NCBI GenBank assembly: GCA_009746045.1
Contig: RPFO01000891.1
Coordinates: forward strand, 1,302,410-1,364,409
Origin: Mesostigma viride
Taxonomy: Eukaryota > Streptophyta > Mesostigmatophyceae > Mesostigmatales > Mesostigmataceae
Direction: 5' to 3'
Length of the DNA stretch: 62,000 nucleotides
Numbering within the stretch: position 1 is the first letter of the stretch; each line of letters begins with the position of its first letter. A model generated the notes under the pieces. It saw only the letters and a list, made by a program, of their open reading frames with translations, was not told where the DNA came from and did no database searches. Both the position numbers and the translations under genes were made by a program. Shown here piece after piece: positions 8,725 through 20,900 of this stretch.

Positions 8725-10725
8725 ATGTTTACCCTTATATGTTGGGTGTGTTGGGTGAATGTTGGGTATGTGTGGGGGGTGTACGTGTGTGTTGTGTGTG
8801 ACTTAGGTGTGTTTTGTGTGTGTTGTGTGTGATTGACCTAGGTGTGTGTTGCGTGTGTGTATGTGTTGTGTGGTGTGTTGTTTGCATGTTAATTGTCATG
8901 TGTTGGTGTTGTGGGGGGGGGGGATGTACGTGTACGTGTGTTGTGTGTTGGTGTCTTATTTTTAGGTGTTGGTGTGTGTGTCGTGGGTGCAAACATTGTG
9001 TGTGTGTGTGTTAAGTGTGTGTTGGGTGTCTTGTGTGTTGGTGTCTTATTTTTAGGTGTTGGGTGTTTGTGTCGTGGGTGCAAACATTGTGTGTGTGTGT
9101 GTGTGTGTGTGTTGGGTGTGTGTTGGGTGTCTTGTGTGTTGGTGTCTTGTTTTTAGTAGGTGTTGTGTGTGCGTGTTTTCGGTATGTGTGTTGGGTGTCT
9201 TGTGTGTGTGTGGTGTGTGTTTGGGTGTTGTTGTGTGTGCATGCAGTGTTGGGGCATGTGTGTGTGTTGGGGCATGTGTGTCAGTGTGTGTGTTATGGCA
9301 TGTTAATTGTCGTGTGTTGGTGTTGTGTGTGTGGGGGGGGATGTACGTGTGTGTTGTGTGTTACTTAGGTGTGTTATGTGTGTGTCTTGGGTGTGGGTGT
9401 CGTGGGTGCAAACATTGTGTGTGTGTGTGTGTTGGGTGTGTGTTGGGTGTCTTGTGTGTTGGTGTCTTGTTTTTAGTAGGTGTTGTGTGTGCGTGTTTTC
9501 GGTATGTGTGTTGTGTGTCTTTTGTGTGTGTGGTGTGTGTTTGGGTGTTGTTGTGTGTGCAGTGTTGGGGCATGTGTGTGTGTGTGTTGGGGCATGTGTG
9601 TGTGTGTTGGGGCATGTGTGTCAGTGTGTTGTGGCATGTTAATTGTCATGTGTTGGTGTTGTGTGTGGGGGGGGGGATGTACGTGTGTGTTGTTTGTTAC
9701 TTAGGTGTGTTCTGTGTGTGTTGCGTGTGTGTGATTGTGTGTCTTGGGTGTGTGTTGGGTGTCTTGTGTGTTGGTGTCTTGTTTTTAGTAGGTGTTGTGT
9801 GTGTGTGTACGTTGGGTGCGTGTGTGTGTGTCGGGTATGTGTGTTGTGTGTCTTTTGTGTGTGTTGTGTGTGTTGGATGTGTGGTGTGGGTGTGGGTGTG
9901 GGTGTGTGGGTGTGGGGGGGGGATGCCAAGTGTCTTGTGTGTTGGTATTGGGTGTGTGTGGGGGGGTGTACGTGTGTGTTGTGTGTGACTTAGGTGTGTT
10001 TTGTGTGTGTTGTGTGTGATTGACCTAGGTGTGTGTTGCGTGTGTGTGTACGTGTTGTGTGGTGTGTTGTTTGCATGTTATTTGTCATGTGTTGGTGTTG
10101 TGGGGGGGGGGGGATGTACGTGTACGTGTGTTGTGTGTTGGTGTCTTATTTTTAGGTGTTGGTGTGTGTGTCGTGGGTGCAAACATTGTGTGTGTGTGTG
10201 TTAAGTGTGTGTTGGGTGTCTTGTGTGTTGGTGTCTTATTTTTAGGTGTTGGGTGTGTGTGTCGTGGGTGCAAACATTGTGTGTGTGTGTGTTGGGTGTG
10301 TGTTGGGTGTCTTGTGTGTTGGTGTCTTGTTTTTAGTAGGTGTTGTGTGTGCGTGTTTTCGGTATGTGTGTTGGGTGTCTTGTGTGTGTGTGGTGTGTGT
10401 TTGGGTGTTGTTGTGTGTGCAGTGTTGGGGCATGTGTGTGTGTGTTGGGGCATGTGTGTGTGTGTTGGGGCATGTGTGTCAGTGTGTGTGTTGTGGCATG
10501 TTATAATTGTCATGTGTTGGTGTTGTGTGTGGGGGGGAGGGATGTACATGTGTGTTGTGTGTTACTTAGGTGTGTTCTGTGTGTGTTGCGTGTGTGTGAT
10601 TGTGTGTCTTGGGTGTGTGTTGGGTGTCTTGTGTGTTGGTGTCTTGTTTTTAGGTGTTGGTGTGTGTCTTGGGTGCAAACATAGCGTGTGTGTGTTGGGT
10701 GTGTTGTTCGTGTGTGTATGAAAAT
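8725..10725. repeat. G/T-rich minisatellite-like block (2 kb)
   Basis: Almost pure G and T on the + strand, with recurrent GTGTGTTGGGTGTCTTG, GGTGTCTTGTTTTTAGTAGG, GGGTGCAAACATTGTG, GGGGCATGTGTGT and GGGGGGGATGTACGTGT. A higher-order duplication of about 1.19 kb is visible: TGATTGACCTAGGTGTG at about 8830 recurs at about 10017 with matching surroundings (roughly 8772-9700 against 9959-10650). Open frames rich in Cys, Val and Gly on this strand, and His and Thr on the other, are compositional. Confidence 0.92.
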
Positions 10726-10840
10726 ATAGAAAATTGTTATGTTTGACGATAGTCATAGTGTACTACTAAAAACTTGTACATACATATGCTGGAATGATTT
10801 TCTTTTTACTATTCCATTCACTATTGCTTATTTCTTCAAA
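10726..10840. other. Short AT-rich single-copy bridge
   Basis: The only non-repetitive DNA between the G/T block and the 40-bp satellite. I see no gene or signal in it. Confidence 0.7.
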
Positions 10841-12237
10841 CATGTACATGCACGCAAGGGGCGGCTGCACACACACGTACACACACCGAGCACGCAAGGA
10901 GCGACTGCACTCACATGTACACACACCATGCACGCAAGGGCCGGATGCACACACACGTACACACACCATGCACGCAAGGGCCGGCATGCACACACACGTA
11001 CATCCACCGCGCACGCAAGGGGCAAGTGCACACACACGTACATCCACCGCGCACGCAAGGAGCGACTGCACTCACATGTACACACACCATGCACGCAAGG
11101 GGCGGTTGCACACACACGTACATACACCATGCACGCAAGGGGCCGGCTGCACTCACATGTACATACACCATGCACGCAAGGGGCGGCTGCACACACATGT
11201 ACATACACCATGCACGCAAGGGGCCGGCTGCACTCACATGTACATACACCATGCACGCAAGGGGCGGCTGCACACACGTGTAAATACACCGCGCATGCAA
11301 GGGGCGGCTGCACACACACGTACACACACCATGCACGCAAGGGGCAACTGCACACACACGTACACACACCATGCACGCAAGGAGCGACTGCACACACACG
11401 TACATACACCGCGCACGCAAGGGGCGGCTGCACACACACGTACACACACCATGCACGCAAGGAGCGACTGCACTCACATGTACATACACCATGCACGCAA
11501 GGGGCGGCTGCACACACGTGTAAATACACCGCGCATGCAAGGGGCGGCTGCACACACACGTACACACACCATGCACGCAAGGGGCAACTGCACACACACG
11601 TACACACACCATGCACGCAAGGAGCGACTGCACACACACGTACATACACCGCGCACGCAAGGGGCGGCTGCACACACACGTACACACACCATGCACGCAA
11701 GGAGCGACTGCACTCACATGCACATACACCGCGCACGCAAGGGGCGGCTGCACACACGTGTAAATACACCGCGCATGCAAGGGGCGGCTGCACACACACG
11801 TACACACACCATGCACGCAAGGGCCGGCATGCACACACACGTACACACACCATGCACGCAAGGGGCGAGTGCACGCACACTTACACATACACCGCGCACG
11901 CAAGGGGCGGCTGCACACACACGTACACACACCATGCACGCAAGGGGCAACTGCACACACACGTACACACACCATGCACGCTTGGGGCGACGGCACTCAC
12001 ATGTACATACACCACGCACGCAAGGGACGCCTGCACACACACGTACATCCACCGCGCACGCAAGGGGCGAGTGCACACACACGTACATCCACCGCGCACG
12101 CAAGGGGCGAGTGCACACACACGTACATCCACCGCGCACGCAAGGGGCGAGTGCACACACACGTACATCCACCGCGCACGCAAGGGGCAACTGCACACAC
12201 ACGTACACACACCGCGCACGCAAGGGGCGGCATGCAC
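10841..12237 (+). repeat. 40-bp satellite, block 1 (about 35 units)
   Basis: The 40-bp unit reads, in pieces, CCATG or CCGCG, CACGCAAGG, a variable core (GGCGGCTG, GCAACTG, GCGAGTG, CCGGCTG, AGCGACTG), CACACACACG or CACTCACATG, then TACACACA, TACATACA or TACATCCA. Variation sits at these few positions in a small set of states. At 11234-11713 a six-unit (240-bp) higher-order repeat is present twice, and near 12051-12178 almost identical units repeat. Because 40 is not divisible by 3, translation cycles through three frames and yields spurious His/Thr-rich proteins. Confidence 0.96.
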
Positions 12238-12843
12238 TTTGTGAGCTCACGCTCGTTCTATCTATGACCTGCGGAAGTCTCAAAGGGGGAGGGGAGGCCG
12301 CAGTAGACAGGTCTGACTTGGTAGCCAGTACTAGGGGGGGGGGTACGGTGATGTGGGGGGGGGGTACCGGGGACGGTACTGCGGACCGGGTCCAATTTGT
12401 TTTGTGGACCGGGGGCAGTCCTGTGGACCGGGGGCGGCGCGGCGCCACTGGCCTGTTGGTCAGTGGGCTGGCGTCCGCCACCCCACCTACGACTAGGTAG
12501 ACGGTGGATACTTAGGGTTGTGGCGGGGCAACAACCACTCCTCTTTGCAGCTCTGGTAGCGGCAGGGGACAAGGGGGGCGACGAGAAGTCTGGGCCATAC
12601 GACAGCTTGCGGCCAAGTGGCCAGGTAGTGGGTGCGGGATGTTACAAAGCCCAGGTCCTCTTGACTGGCCCAGGTCCTTATGACTGGTATGATGTTTCGG
12701 CCCCTGTTGTGTGGCCTAGTTAGCTTAGAAACTGCAGATTCTTAGGTTAGCTAATGGCTTGGACGTGTGCCTAACACGCATTTGTAATAAACATGTTTCT
12801 CTGGCAGCCCCTCACTCCAATGGAACTAAAGCAGCAATTGGAT
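12238..12843 (+). mobile_element. Element E1 (606 bp, internally deleted form)
   Basis: Starts TTTGTGAGCTCACGCTCG and ends AGCAGCAATTGGAT. The flanking satellite halves join exactly: the unoccupied version of the site is at 15432/15433, with about 390 bp matching on the left and 485 bp on the right, and no duplicated bases. There are no terminal inverted repeats. Compared with E2 it lacks the middle part: left-end sequence to GCAGCT joins straight to CTGGTAGCGGCAGGGG. It contains two long G runs and an AATAAA near the right end (about 12787). One open frame of 108 codons crosses it and I recognise nothing in it. Confidence 0.85.
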
Positions 12844-15800
12844 ACACACGTACACACACCATGCACGCAAGGAGCGACTGCACACACACGTACATACACC
12901 GCGCATGCAAGGGGCGGCTGCACACACACGTACACACACCATGCACGCAAGGGCCGGCATGCACACACACGTACATACACCGCGCACGCAAGGGGCGGCT
13001 GCACACACACGTACATACACCGCGCACGCAAGGGGCGGCTGCACACACACGTACACACACCATGCACGCAAGGGGCAACTGCACACACACGTACATCCAC
13101 CGCGCACGCAAGGGGCAAGTGCACACACACGTAGATCCACCGCGCACGCAAGGAGCGACTGCACTCACATGTACACACACCATGCACGCAAGGGGCGAGT
13201 GCACGCACACTTACACATACACCGCGCATGCAAGGGGCGGCTGCACACACACGTACATCCACCGCGCACGCAAGGAGCGACTGCACGCACACTTACACAC
13301 ACACCGCGCACGCAAGGGGCGACTGCACACACACGTACATCCACCATGCACGCAAGGAGCGGCTGCACTCACATGTACATACACCGCGCATGCAAGGGGC
13401 GGTTGCACACACACGTACACACACCATGCACGCAAGGGGCGAGTGCACGCACACTTACACACACACCGCGCACGCAAGGGACGCCTGCACACACACGTAC
13501 ATCCACCATGCACGCAAGGAGCGACTGCACACACACGTACATCCACCATGCACGCAAGGGGCGGCTGCACACACACGTACACACACCATGCACGCAAGGG
13601 CCGGCATGCACACACACGTACATCCACCGCGCACGCAAGGGGCAACTGCACACACATGTACACACACCGCGCACGCTTGGGGCGGCTGCACTCACATGTA
13701 CACACACCGCGCACGCAAGGGCCGGCTGCACACACACTTACACTCACCATGCACGCATGGGGCGGCTGCACACACACGTACACACACCGCGCACGCAAGG
13801 GACGGCTGCACACACACGTACATACACCGCGCACGCAAGGGGCGGCTGCACACACACCTACATACACCATGCACGCAAGGGGCGGCTACACACACATGTA
13901 CATCCACCGCGCACGCAAGGGGCGAGTGCACACACACGTACACACACCGCGCACGCAAGGGGCGGCTGCACCCACATGTACACACACCATGCACGCAAGG
14001 ACAAGGATGAACACACATCTACACACACCATGCACGCAAGGGCCGGCTGCACACACACTTACACACACAATGCACGCTTGGGGCAACGGCACACACACGT
14101 ACATACACTGCGCACGCAAGGGGCAACTGCACACACACGTACACACACCATGCACGGAAGGGACGGCTGCACTCACATGTACATCCACAGCGCAACCACG
14201 GGGCGGCTGCACACACACTTACATACACCATGCACGCAAGGGGCGGCTGCACACACATGTACATCCACCGCGCACGCAAGGGGCGAGTGCACACACACGT
14301 ACACACACCGCGCACGCAAGGGGCGGCTGCACACACACGTACACACACCATGCACGCAATTGCTGGCATGCAAACACACCCACTGCCCGCACATGTACAT
14401 CCACCGCGCACGCAAGGGGCGCCTGCACCCACATGTACATACACCATGCACGCAAGGACAAGGATGAACACACATGTACACACACCATGCACGCAAGGGC
14501 CGGCTGCACACACACGTACATACACCATGCACGCAAGGGCCGGCATGCACACACACGTACATACACTGCGCACGCAAGGGGCAACTGCACACACACGTAC
14601 ACACCATGCACGGAAGGGACGGCTGCACTCACATGTACATCCACCGCGCAACCACGGGGCGGCTGCACACACACGTACATACACCGCGCACGCAAGGGGC
14701 GGCTGCACACACACGTACATACACCGCGCACGCAAGGGGCGGCTGCACACACACGTACACACACCTTGCACGCAATTGCCGGCATGCACACACACGTACA
14801 TCCACCGCGCACGCAAGGGGCAACTGCCCACACATGTACACACACCGCGCACGCAAGGGCCGGCTGCACACACACGTACATACACCGCGCACGCAAGGGG
14901 CAACTGCACACACACGTACACACACCATGCACGCAAGGGCCGGCTGCACTCACATGTACACACACCATGCACGCAAGGGCCGGCTGCACACACACTTACA
15001 CACACAATGCACGCTTGGGGCAACGGCACTCACATGTACATACACCATGCACGCAAGGGGCGAGTGCACGCACACTTACACATACACCGCGCACGCAAGG
15101 GGCGGCTGCACACACACGTACACACACCATGCACGCAAGGGGCAACTGCACACACACGTACACACACCATGCACGCTTGGGGCGACGGCACTCACATGTA
15201 CATACACCACGCACGCAAGGGACGCCTGCACACACACGTACATCCACCGCGCACGCAAGGGGCGAGTGCACACACACGTACATCCACCGCGCACGCAAGG
15301 GGCGAGTGCACACACACGTACATCCACCGCGCACGCAAGGGGCGAGTGCACACACACGTACATCCACCGCGCACGCAAGGGGCAACTGCACACACACGTA
15401 CACACACCGCGCACGCAAGGGGCGGCATGCACACACACGTACACACACCATGCACGCAAGGAGCGACTGCACACACACGTACATACACCGCGCATGCAAG
15501 GGGCGGCTGCACACACACGTACACACACCATGCACGCAAGGGCCGGCATGCACACACACGTACATACACCGCGCACGCAAGGGGCGGCTGCACACACACG
15601 TACATACACCGCGCACGCAAGGGGCGGCTGCACACACACGTACACACACCATGCACGCAAGGGGCAACTGCACACACACGTACATCCACCGCGCACGCAA
15701 GGGGCAAGTGCACACACACGTAGATCCACCGCGCACGCAAGGAGCGACTGCACTCACATGTACACACACCATGCACGCAAGGGGCGAGTGCACGCACACT

Positions 15801-15917
15801 TACACATACACCGCGCATGCAAGGGGCGGCTGCACACACACGTACATCCACCGCGCACGCAAGGAGCGACTGCACGCACACTTACACACACACCGCGCAC
15901 GCAAGGGGCGACTGCAC
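12844..15917 (+). repeat. 40-bp satellite, block 2 (about 77 units)
   Basis: Same unit and orientation as block 1. The stretch 12844-13328 recurs as 15433-15917 (offset 2589), and 13329 to about 15049 continues as 17932 to about 19652 beyond the E2-E3 insertion. These duplications supply the unoccupied sites used to define E1 and E2-E3. Near 14352-14395 and 14767-14780, off-pattern pieces such as GCAATTGCTGGCATGC interrupt the 40-bp rhythm and act as useful landmarks. Confidence 0.95.
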
Positions 15918-17383
15918 TTTGTGAGCTCACGCTCGTTCTATCTATGACCTGCGGAAGTCTCAAAGGGGGAGGGGAGGCCGCAGTAGACAGGTCTGACTTG
16001 GTAGCCAGTACTAGGGGGGGGGGTACGGTGATGTGGGGGGGGGTACCGGGGACGGTACGGCGGACCGGGTCCAATTTGTTTTGTGGACCGGGGGCAGTCC
16101 TGTGGACCGGGGGCGGCGCGGCGCCACTGGCCTGTTGGTCAGTGGGCTGGCGTCCGCCACCCCACCTACGACTAGGTAGACGGTGGATACTTAGGGTTGT
16201 GGCGGGGCAACAACCACTCCTCTTTGCAGCTGTGTCGACGGCCCACTGACGGCGTGTGTGCACTGCTATGGCGGTGCCGAATGTAAATCACAGCTACCGG
16301 CCTCCGAATCATCATTCGGGGGCCTGGATAATTTAACGTTATGACGGCTGCGCGACGGGGGTCGGCAGCACCCCAAGAAACTGCCATTCGAAGTGCGGGC
16401 GGTAGCTGCCAGTGCCAGATTGTTTTATTTTTGCCCGCCCGTTGTACTCGCCACCCCGAGCTCGCGGGAGGGGTCTGGATAGACGCGGGAGTGACTCTTG
16501 ATCGGACAACTAAGGCGGGGCAATAGTGGTGCTCGGGTGGTAACAGCTACAGGCGGAGGGGAGTTACGTCCCAGGCAAGTTTCGTTGTGGATCACGTGCG
16601 CTGGGCCTGGCTAATGAATATCGTCAAGAATAGTGCATGAGCGCGCTATACGAGCATGGGAAGAAGGGGGAATCGAGCCCCCAGGCCAGCGCAGGAGCGG
16701 GAGGCCTGCAGCCCCAGCGCCAGGGGGGGCAGCATCCTAAACAGCCTAACATTTCTTCGTATTAAGTGAGGCGACAGCGGCCGGCGGCCAGGGCGGAATG
16801 GCGGGGTCGTTGCCGCGTAATTTAAGCGGGGACGAGTTGTTGGGACTGGCGGTGCACAGCGGGGAAGGGGAAGGATGTTAGGGCGGGGCGATAGCGGATC
16901 CCAGACGCAGCTGCGTCATTGGGGTGCCGGGGGTGCTATGCCTGTGAAGAAAGGTGTACAAAGAATCGCCGAACCCGCAGGGGCGGCTGCCGAGGGCAGT
17001 GCCCACATGGGTGAGAACCCCCCCATAGTGGGGGGTCCCTACGGGGATACGATTGGCTTCCCTCTTGTATTGCCGCCTGGTTTAATGGAAGCACTGGTAG
17101 CGGCAGGGGACAAGGGGGCGACGAGAAGTCTGGGCCATACGACAGCTTGCGGCCAAGTGGCCAGGTAGTGGGTGCGGGATGTTACAAAGCCCAGGTCCTC
17201 TTGACTGGCCCAGGTCCTTATGACTGGTATGATGTTTCGGCCCCTGTTGTGTGGCCTAGTTAGCTTAGAAACTGCAGATTCTTAGGTTAGCTAATGGCTT
17301 GGACGTGTGCCTAACACGCATTTGTAATAAACATGTTTCTCTGGCAGCCCCTCACTCCAATGGAACTAAAGCAGCAATTGGAT
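15918..17383 (+). mobile_element. Element E2 (1466 bp, longest form)
   Basis: Same two ends as E1. The extra central part (about 16230-17090) is GC-rich and has a strong hairpin at 16299-16324. Open frames of 60-97 codons occur but none shows a recognisable domain, so no transposase or helicase is encoded here and E2 is probably non-autonomous too. It is joined head-to-tail, without any linker, to E3 at 17383/17384. Confidence 0.83.
16299..16324. repeat. 11-bp stem hairpin inside E2
   Basis: GGCCTCCGAAT (16299-16309), loop CATC, then ATTCGGGGGCC (16314-16324), with ten Watson-Crick pairs and one G-T pair. The inverted copies at about 29490 and 39320 keep it. Confidence 0.8.
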
Positions 17384-17931
17384 TTTGTGAGCTCACGCTC
17401 GTTCTATCTATGACCTGCGGAAGTCTCAAAGGGGGAGGGGAGGCCGCAGTAGACAGGTCTGACTTGGTAGCCAGTACTAGGGGGGGGGGTACGGTGATGT
17501 GGGGGGGGGTACCGGGGACGGTACTGCGGACCGGGTCCAATTTGTTTTGTGGACCGGGGGCAGTCCTGTGGACCGGGGGCGGCGCGGCGCCACTGGCCTG
17601 TTGGTCAGTGGGCTGGCGTCCGCCACCCCACCTACGACTAGGTAGACGGTGGATACTTAGGGTTGTGGCGGGGCAACAACCACTCCTCTTTGCAGCTCCC
17701 ACCCACCCACCCTTGCTGCCATGAGGATGTTACAAAGCCCAGGTCCTCTTGACTGGCCCAGGTCCTTATGACTGGTATGATGTTTCGGCCCCTGTTGTGT
17801 GGCCTAGTTAGCTTAGAAACTGCAGATTCTTAGGTTAGCTAATGGCTTGGACGTGTGCCTAACACGCATTTGTAATAAACATGTTTCTCTGGCAGCCCCT
17901 CACTCCAATGGAACTAAAGCAGCAATTGGAT
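17384..17931 (+). mobile_element. Element E3 (548 bp, internally deleted form)
   Basis: Same left end to GCAGCT, then about 27 bp of unique filler (CCCACCCACCCACCCTTGC and a little more), then the common right part from GGATGTTACAAAGCCC to AATTGGAT. The right flank 17932 onward continues the satellite exactly as at 13329, so E2 and E3 occupy one insertion point as a dimer. E3 and E1 share the same left deletion breakpoint but not the right one. Confidence 0.83.
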
Positions 17932-20900
17932 ACACACGTACATCCACCATGCACGCAAGGAGCGGCTGCACTCACATGTACATACACCGCGCATGCAAGG
18001 GGCGGTTGCACACACACGTACACACACCATGCACGCAAGGGGCGAGTGCACGCACACTTACACACACACCGCGCACGCAAGGGACGCCTGCACACACACG
18101 TACATCCACCATGCACGCAAGGAGCGACTGCACACACACGTACATCCACCATGCACGCAAGGGGCGGCTGCACACACACGTACACACACCATGCACGCAA
18201 GGGCCGGCATGCACACACACGTACATCCACCGCGCACGCAAGGGGCAACTGCACACACATGTACACACACCGCGCACGCTTGGGGCGGCTGCACTCACAT
18301 GTACACACACCGCGCACGCAAGGGCCGGCTGCACACACACTTACACTCACCATGCACGCATGGGGCGGCTGCACACACACGTACACACACCGCGCACGCA
18401 AGGGACGGCTGCACACACACGTACATACACCGCGCACGCAAGGGGCGGCTGCACACACACCTACATACACCATGCACGCAAGGGGCGGCTACACACACAT
18501 GTACATCCACCGCGCACGCAAGGGGCGAGTGCACACACACGTACACACACCGCGCACGCAAGGGGCGGCTGCACCCACATGTACACACACCATGCACGCA
18601 AGGACAAGGATGAACACACATCTACACACACCATGCACGCAAGGGCCGGCTGCACACACACTTACACACACAATGCACGCTTGGGGCAACGGCACACACA
18701 CGTACATACACTGCGCACGCAAGGGGCAACTGCACACACACGTACACACACCATGCACGGAAGGGACGGCTGCACTCACATGTACATCCACAGCGCAACC
18801 ACGGGGCGGCTGCACACACACTTACATACACCATGCACGCAAGGGGCGGCTGCACACACATGTACATCCACCGCGCACGCAAGGGGCGAGTGCACACACA
18901 CGTACACACACCGCGCACGCAAGGGGCGGCTGCACACACACGTACACACACCATGCACGCAATTGCTGGCATGCAAACACACCCACTGCCCGCACATGTA
19001 CATCCACCGCGCACGCAAGGGGCGCCTGCACCCACATGTACATACACCATGCACGCAAGGACAAGGATGAACACACATGTACACACACCATGCACGCAAG
19101 GGCCGGCTGCACACACACGTACATACACCATGCACGCAAGGGCCGGCATGCACACACACGTACATACACTGCGCACGCAAGGGGCAACTGCACACACACG
19201 TACACACCATGCACGGAAGGGACGGCTGCACTCACATGTACATCCACCGCGCAACCACGGGGCGGCTGCACACACACGTACATACACCGCGCACGCAAGG
19301 GGCGGCTGCACACACACGTACATACACCGCGCACGCAAGGGGCGGCTGCACACACACGTACACACACCTTGCACGCAATTGCCGGCATGCACACACACGT
19401 ACATCCACCGCGCACGCAAGGGGCAACTGCCCACACATGTACACACACCGCGCACGCAAGGGCCGGCTGCACACACACGTACATACACCGCGCACGCAAG
19501 GGGCAACTGCACACACACGTACACACACCATGCACGCAAGGGCCGGCTGCACTCACATGTACACACACCATGCACGCAAGGGCCGGCTGCACACACACTT
19601 ACACACACAATGCACGCTTGGGGCAACGGCACTCACATGTACATACACCATGCACGCAAGGGGCGGCTGCACACACACGTACACACACCATGCACGCAAG
19701 GAGCGACTTCACGCACAGGTACACACACCATGCACGCAAGGTTCGGCTGCACACACATGTACATCCACCGCGCACGCAAGGGGCGAGTGCAAACACATGT
19801 ACATACACCGCGCACGCAAGGGGCAACTGCCCACACATGTACATCCACCGCGCACGCAAGGGGCGGCTGCACACACGTGTACATCCACCGCGCACGCAAG
19901 GGGCGGCTGCACACCCACGTACACACACCATGCACGCAAGGGCCGGCATGCACACACAGTACACACACCGCGCACGCAAGGGGCGGCTGCACACACACGT
20001 ACATACACTGCGCACGCAAGGGGCTGCTGCACACACACTTACACTCACCATGCACGCAAGGTCCGGCTGCACACACACGTACACACACCATGCACGCAAG
20101 GGCCGGCATGCACACACACGTACACACACCATGCACGCAAGGGGCAACTGCACACACATGTACACACACCACGCACGCAAGGGGCGGCTGCACACACACG
20201 TACATACACCGCCCACGCAAGGACCGGCTCCACTCACATGTACATCCACCGCGCAACCACGGGGCGGCTGCACACACACGTACATACACCGCGCACGCAA
20301 GGGGCTGCTGCACACACACTTACACACAAAATGCACGCTTGGGGCGACGGCACTCACATGTACATACACCGCGCACGAAAGGGGTGGCTGCACACACACG
20401 TACATCCACCGCGCACGCAAGGGGCGGCTGCACACACACATACATACACCATGCACGCAAGGGGCGAGTGCAAAAACATGTACATACACCGCGCACGCAA
20501 GGGGCAACTGCCCACACATGGACATACACCATGCACGCAAGGGGAGGCTGCATTAACACGTACATACACCGCGCACGCAAGGGGCGGCTGCACACACACG
20601 TACACACACCATGCACGCAAGGGCCGGCTGCACACACACGTACATACACCGCGCACGCAAGGGGCGGCTGCACACACACGTACATATACACCATGCACGC
20701 AAGGGGCGGCTGCACACACATGTACATCCACCGCGCACGCAAGGGGCGAGTGCACACACACGTACACACACCGCGCACGCAAGGGGCGGCTGCACACACA
20801 CGTACACACACCATGCACGCAAGGGCCGGCATGCACACACACGTACATCCACCGCGCACGCAAGGGGCAACTGCACACACATGTACACACACCGCGCACG

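Noticed and set aside
8735-10756. Cys/Val/Gly-rich and His/Thr/Pro-rich frames in the G/T block
   Set aside because: Purely compositional translations of TG and GGG repeats in overlapping frames on both strands.
16660-16720. tRNA T-arm-like GGGGGCTCGATTCCCCC (minus strand) inside E2
   Set aside because: The arm pairs perfectly, but there is no matching acceptor strand, A box or anticodon arm, and box B has a C for T change.
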